In this document: in pieces, positions 61,029 to 64,000 of the stretch
Layout of the letters: each line of letters opens with the position of its first letter
How positions within the stretch are numbered: position 1 is the first letter of the stretch
Source of the DNA: Niallia circulans
GTDB taxonomy: Bacteria > Bacillota > Bacilli > Bacillales > Cytobacillaceae
Length of the DNA: 64,000 bases
Reading direction: 5' to 3'
Assembly: GCF_003726095.1 (NCBI RefSeq)
Contig: NZ_CP026031.1
Span: 3,472,001 to 3,536,000 of the forward strand
The notes under the pieces: generated by a model
Seen by the model: only the letters and a program-made list of their open reading frames with translations
What the model was told of the DNA's origin: nothing
Databases searched by the model: none
Made by a program: the position numbers and the translations under genes

Positions 61029-62090
61029 TTAGAATCCTTTATTCAGAATCTCTTCTCCTACAAATTCATCACGTATCTCGCCAACAATTTCTTCTAGAAT
61101 ATCCTCCATTGTAACAAGACCTACAATTACGCCTCTTTCATTTTTCACTAGAGCCATATGCACTCTCTCTTGCTGCATTTTAAGAAGAACATTTTTAATA
61201 GGCGACGTTTGAAGAAAAATAGGCATCTCATGAATAAATTCTTCCATTTTTGTTTCTCTTCCCGCTACCACATTTGTTAGCATCTCTTTTGTATTTACAT
61301 ACCCTACTAGCTTTGTACCATTCTTTGTAACAGGATAACGAGTGTATTCTTGTTTATCCAAGACTGTCAGCATCTCTTCCAGTGACATTTCTATTTCTAC
61401 ATTTACAATTTGTTCTCTCGGAATCATAATTTCTTTGAGAATTCGATTATCGAAAGCAAAAATATTCTTTAAATAAGCTAATTCTGTTTGATTGATTTCG
61501 CCACTCTCGTAACTTTGAGTCACAATCAACTTTAATTCCTCTTCCGAATGGGCTATTTCATGTCCAGTTGGTTTGATACCAAACCAACCGAGGATCGCTC
61601 TTGATGATCCATTTAAAGCATGGATAATCGGCTTTGTAATCCGCCCAAACCAATATAAACCAGGAGCAAGCATCAACGTCATTTTTTCAGCATATTGAAT
61701 AGCCAATGTCTTTGGAGCTAATTCTCCGACTACAACATGTAAAAAAGAAACAACAGATAAAGCAATTGCATAGGAGAGTACTGTTGATAAAGCATTAGGC
61801 ACATCAAACCTCTCAAATAAAGGATGAAGAATTTTTTCTACTGTCGGTTCTCCTAATGCTCCTAAAACCAATGCCGTAATGGTAATTCCAAGCTGACAGG
61901 CAGATAAATAATAATCCAGGTCATGCGCTACTTTCTTTGCAGTAATTGCCTTTTTATTCCCCTCGGCAATAAGCTGATCCAATCGTGACGTTCTTACTTT
62001 TAAAATAGCAAATTCCGCCCCAACGAAAAACGCCGTTAACATAATAAATACTGCTACTAAAAACAAATTCAATAGTATTATACTGTCCAA
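61029..62090 (-). CDS. CNNM/CBS-domain membrane protein, short paralogue lacking the CorC domain
   Basis: 353 residues: DUF21 transmembrane domain (about 1-190, with AFFVGAEFAILKVRTSRLDQLI and ACQLGITITALVLGALGEP), then two CBS domains (ending LVTMEDILEEIVGEI). The usual C-terminal CorC/HlyC domain is absent; the protein stops 11 residues after IRDEF. Family members (CNNM, B. subtilis MpfA/YhdP) are linked to magnesium efflux. TTG start at 62090 follows AGAGGGAAATAA, with GGAGGTGA further upstream separated by a hairpin. It is a tandem paralogue of the next gene upstream. Confidence 0.88.
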   Translation of the reverse strand: MDSIILLNLFLVAVFIMLTAFFVGAEFAILKVRTSRLDQLIAEGNKKAITAKKVAHDLDYYLSACQLGITITALVLGALGEPTVEKILHPLFERFDVPNALSTVLSYAIALSVVSFLHVVVGELAPKTLAIQYAEKMTLMLAPGLYWFGRITKPIIHALNGSSRAILGWFGIKPTGHEIAHSEEELKLIVTQSYESGEINQTELAYLKNIFAFDNRILKEIMIPREQIVNVEIEMSLEEMLTVLDKQEYTRYPVTKNGTKLVGYVNTKEMLTNVVAGRETKMEEFIHEMPIFLQTSPIKNVLLKMQQERVHMALVKNERGVIVGLVTMEDILEEIVGEIRDEFVGEEILNKGF

Positions 62091-62096
62091 TTATTT

Positions 62097-62120
62097 CCCT
62101 CTTTTAAAGGGATTCACCTC
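62097..62120 (-). promoter_or_regulatory. Hairpin between Shine-Dalgarno and TTG start, short CNNM gene
   Basis: CCCTTTAAAAGAGGG (62097-62111) folds into a 6-bp stem with AAA loop (one U-G). Upstream is GGAGGTGAAT (62112-62121), downstream AAATAA then TTG. Same plan as at 63471. Confidence 0.7.
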
Positions 62121-62150
62121 CATGAGTTATCGATAAAGCAGTTTTGACAT

Positions 62151-63464
62151 CTAGATTGTTTTAAAAGCGTTTTGTATAAGGCTAACCTCTTTGATTTGAT
62201 AATTATCCATATCGGTCACTGTCCATAACCGGTCCCCTTGTTCTACTTGATCCCCAATTTTCGCTGTATCTAATAGCTGATATTGAATCCAACCGGCAAT
62301 AGTATCAAGTTCTTCCCTTTCTTCAAATGGAATACCAAAACGTTCTTCTAGTTCATCTAGCAATACACGGCCATTAATGAAATATTTATCTTTACCTGAC
62401 TCCCGGATGTCCGCCACTTCATCTGCATCAAACTCATCACGGATTTCTCCAACAAGTTCCTCTAATATATCTTCCATTGCCAATATACCAGAGGTACCAC
62501 CATACTCATCAATAACCAATAACATATGCACTCGCTCCTGCTGCATTTTTAACAGAGCATCCTGCAATCTTGTTACTTCTAACACAACAGGAAGGTCGCG
62601 AACGAATTCGTCTAATTGACGATTTCTTCCCCAAGCCATCTGTGTTAGCATTTTCTTTACATTCACGACACCAATAATATGATCTTTATCTCCATCCTCT
62701 GTTACAGGATAACGCGTATAATTATGCTCATCCAAGACTTTTACAATCTCTTCATAAGACATATCTTTATTTAGTGTTACCAACTCTGTTCTAGGAACCA
62801 TAATATCCTTCGCTACTCTTTCATCAAAGGAGAATACATTTTCCATATACTCAAGCTCTGTTTGGTCAATTTCTCCACCTTGATAGCTCTGTGTCATTAC
62901 TATTTTCAATTCTTCTTCAGAATAAGCCTGTTCGTGCTTAGCAGGTTTAATCCCCATTAAACGAAGTACTACTTGTGCCGAACCATTCAATGCCCATATA
63001 AAAGGTTTCATTACCTTACCAAACCAATATAATGGCGGTGCCAGCAACAAGGTTAATTTCTCAGCGAATTGAATAGCAAGTGTTTTCGGAGCCATTTCTC
63101 CTACCACCACATGCAAGAAAGTTACCAATGCAAAAGCAATAGCATAGGAAGCAACTGAAGCAACAGAGGGAGAAGCATTCAGTAAATTAAAGATTGGATA
63201 CAATAGTTGCTCAATTGCCGGTTTCCCTAAAGCACCAAGACCAAGCGCTGTTACGGTAATACCTAATTGACAGGCAGAAAGATAGTAATCTAACTCACTT
63301 GCTACTTTCTTCGCCATAATGGCCTTCTTATTTCCTTCTGCTATTAACTGATCAATTCTTGACATACGAATTTTAACAACAGCAAATTCAGCACCAACAA
63401 AGAAAGCTGTTAGCGCTAATAATAGCACCAGTAAAAATAAATTGATTATCGTTATTATGTCCAA
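62151..63464 (-). CDS. CNNM/CBS-domain membrane protein (MpfA/YhdP type), full length
   Basis: 437 residues: DUF21 with about four membrane helices (1-195), two CBS domains (about 205-330, ending LAMEDILEELVGEIRDEFD), and the C-terminal CorC/HlyC domain (FINGRVLLDELEERFGI ... DTIAGWIQYQL). Predicted Mg(II) efflux or its regulator. TTG start at 63464, with the ribosome site and hairpin described at 63471. It precedes the short paralogue by 60 bases and follows a MerR gene by 39 bases; all three are probably one operon. B. subtilis yhdP also neighbours a MerR-family gene. Confidence 0.9.
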   Translation of the reverse strand: MDIITIINLFLLVLLLALTAFFVGAEFAVVKIRMSRIDQLIAEGNKKAIMAKKVASELDYYLSACQLGITVTALGLGALGKPAIEQLLYPIFNLLNASPSVASVASYAIAFALVTFLHVVVGEMAPKTLAIQFAEKLTLLLAPPLYWFGKVMKPFIWALNGSAQVVLRLMGIKPAKHEQAYSEEELKIVMTQSYQGGEIDQTELEYMENVFSFDERVAKDIMVPRTELVTLNKDMSYEEIVKVLDEHNYTRYPVTEDGDKDHIIGVVNVKKMLTQMAWGRNRQLDEFVRDLPVVLEVTRLQDALLKMQQERVHMLLVIDEYGGTSGILAMEDILEELVGEIRDEFDADEVADIRESGKDKYFINGRVLLDELEERFGIPFEEREELDTIAGWIQYQLLDTAKIGDQVEQGDRLWTVTDMDNYQIKEVSLIQNAFKTI

Positions 63465-63470
63465 TTATTT

Positions 63471-63495
63471 CCCTCGTTTCGAGGGATTCACCTCC
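63471..63495 (-). promoter_or_regulatory. Hairpin between Shine-Dalgarno and TTG start, full-length CNNM gene
   Basis: CCCTCGAAACGAGGG (63471-63485) folds as a perfect 6-bp stem with an AAA loop. GGAGGTG (63489-63495) lies 24 bases before the start, 9 bases if the hairpin is folded away. Confidence 0.7.
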
Positions 63496-63503
63496 AGGAA
63501 TGG

Positions 63504-63890
63504 TTACATTAAAGACAGTAATTTCATTACGTCTAATAATTTTGTTTCAAGTGTACGATACACTTTCTTTTTCTCTTCCTGCGGCGCATCTTTCAATCGT
63601 TCTTCCAAAGAGGCCAGTTTTTTATGCAAACAGGCAATTTCGTCCTGTACCTCATCCATTATTGGTTCAATTTCTTGGTCTTCCATTGAATGAATAACAT
63701 TTCGTATTTCTCCAATCGACATACGTTGTTTTTTCAAAAGTTTTATTCGTTCCAATGTATAGAGAACATCTTCGGAATACAGGCGATAATTGGAATCAGA
63801 TCGCGTCACCGGAAGCAATTTATTACTTGTATAATAATCAATCGTTCTTGTAGATAATCCACTTAATTTCGCCACTTGGCCAATACGCAA
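63504..63890 (-). CDS. MerR-family transcriptional regulator
   Basis: 128 residues: winged HTH (RIGQVAKLSGLSTRTIDYYTSNKLLPVTRSDSNYRLYSEDVLYTLERIKLLKKQRMSIGEI) followed by a coiled-coil dimerisation helix to the end. No Cys cluster for metal binding is present, so it is not a typical metal sensor; ligand unknown. TTG start at 63890 follows GGGAAGG. It begins the unit that continues with the two CNNM genes, so it may control itself and them. Confidence 0.85.
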   Translation of the reverse strand: MRIGQVAKLSGLSTRTIDYYTSNKLLPVTRSDSNYRLYSEDVLYTLERIKLLKKQRMSIGEIRNVIHSMEDQEIEPIMDEVQDEIACLHKKLASLEERLKDAPQEEKKKVYRTLETKLLDVMKLLSLM

Positions 63891-64000
63891 TAACGCCTTC
63901 CCAATGAAAAAACCCCTTTCTGTTTATAAGTTAATTATATAGTAACATGAAAAAAAAAATCCGTACAGTATTACGTTATGGTTTATCATTCACGTTGTTA

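Overview
The window is a low-GC Bacillota chromosome segment from the family Bacillaceae; the gene content and the use of AGGAGG ribosome sites with GTG and TTG starts fit a Niallia/Bacillus-type spore former. From prfA (about 59.9 kb) leftwards to ywpF (18.3 kb) the order follows the ywk-ywl-atp-ywm-ywp region of Bacillus subtilis as I know it, so most of the window is conserved core chromosome with local insertions. There are no rRNA or tRNA genes, transposases, prophage genes or CRISPR arrays that I can see.

Layout. 0-1.4 kb: end of an ECF sigma factor gene and its anti-sigma factor. 1.4-5.2 kb: spoVR and a PBP3-type penicillin-binding protein. 5.4-8.8 kb: a DCC thiol oxidoreductase, an XRE/TPR regulator and a LysM-NlpC/P60 wall hydrolase. 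9.3-13.8 kb: SWIM/SNF2 pair ywqB-ywqA. 13.9-17.8 kb: a very large Vpr-like subtilase. 18-24 kb: ywpF, an Asp-rich lipoprotein, fabZ, a small EpuA-type membrane protein, flhP, flhO, mbl and spoIIID. 24.9-30.7 kb: spoIIQ, spoIID, murAA, ywmB, ywzB. 31-38.3 kb: the complete atpIBEFHAGDC operon with a good SigA promoter. 38.3-43.9 kb: vpr, upp, glyA, ywlG. 43.9-48.3 kb: chemoreceptor, ywlE, mntP, ywlC (tsaC), ywlB. 48.4-52.9 kb: proline catabolism (putB, rocA and an enhancer-binding-type regulator). 53.2-56.7 kb: mntABCD with an MntR box. 56.9-59.9 kb: spoIIR, prmC, prfA. 60-63.9 kb: an RsbR-like stressosome protein, two CNNM/CBS membrane proteins and a MerR regulator.

Themes. Sporulation genes cluster here (spoVR, spoIIID, spoIIQ, spoIID, spoIIR), several with recognisable SigF or SigE promoter matches. 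Wall synthesis and remodelling (murAA, PBP3, mbl, NlpC/P60 enzyme), ATP synthesis, translation termination (prfA/prmC), tRNA t6A synthesis (tsaC) and manganese import and export are the housekeeping part.

Most notable signals: (i) three intergenic tandem arrays that all keep a 21-bp period (two DNA helical turns), one with 37 copies without a single indel, with Shine-Dalgarno-like GGAGG in most units on the minus strand of two arrays; (ii) a cluster of about nine DnaA boxes at the ywlC-ywlB junction; (iii) a small hairpin, preserved with compensatory changes, between the strong Shine-Dalgarno sequence and the TTG start of both CNNM paralogues; (iv) a sigma-54-type activator next to rocA/putB that has lost the GAFTGA motif; (v) a short reading frame ending on the spoIIID ribosome site.
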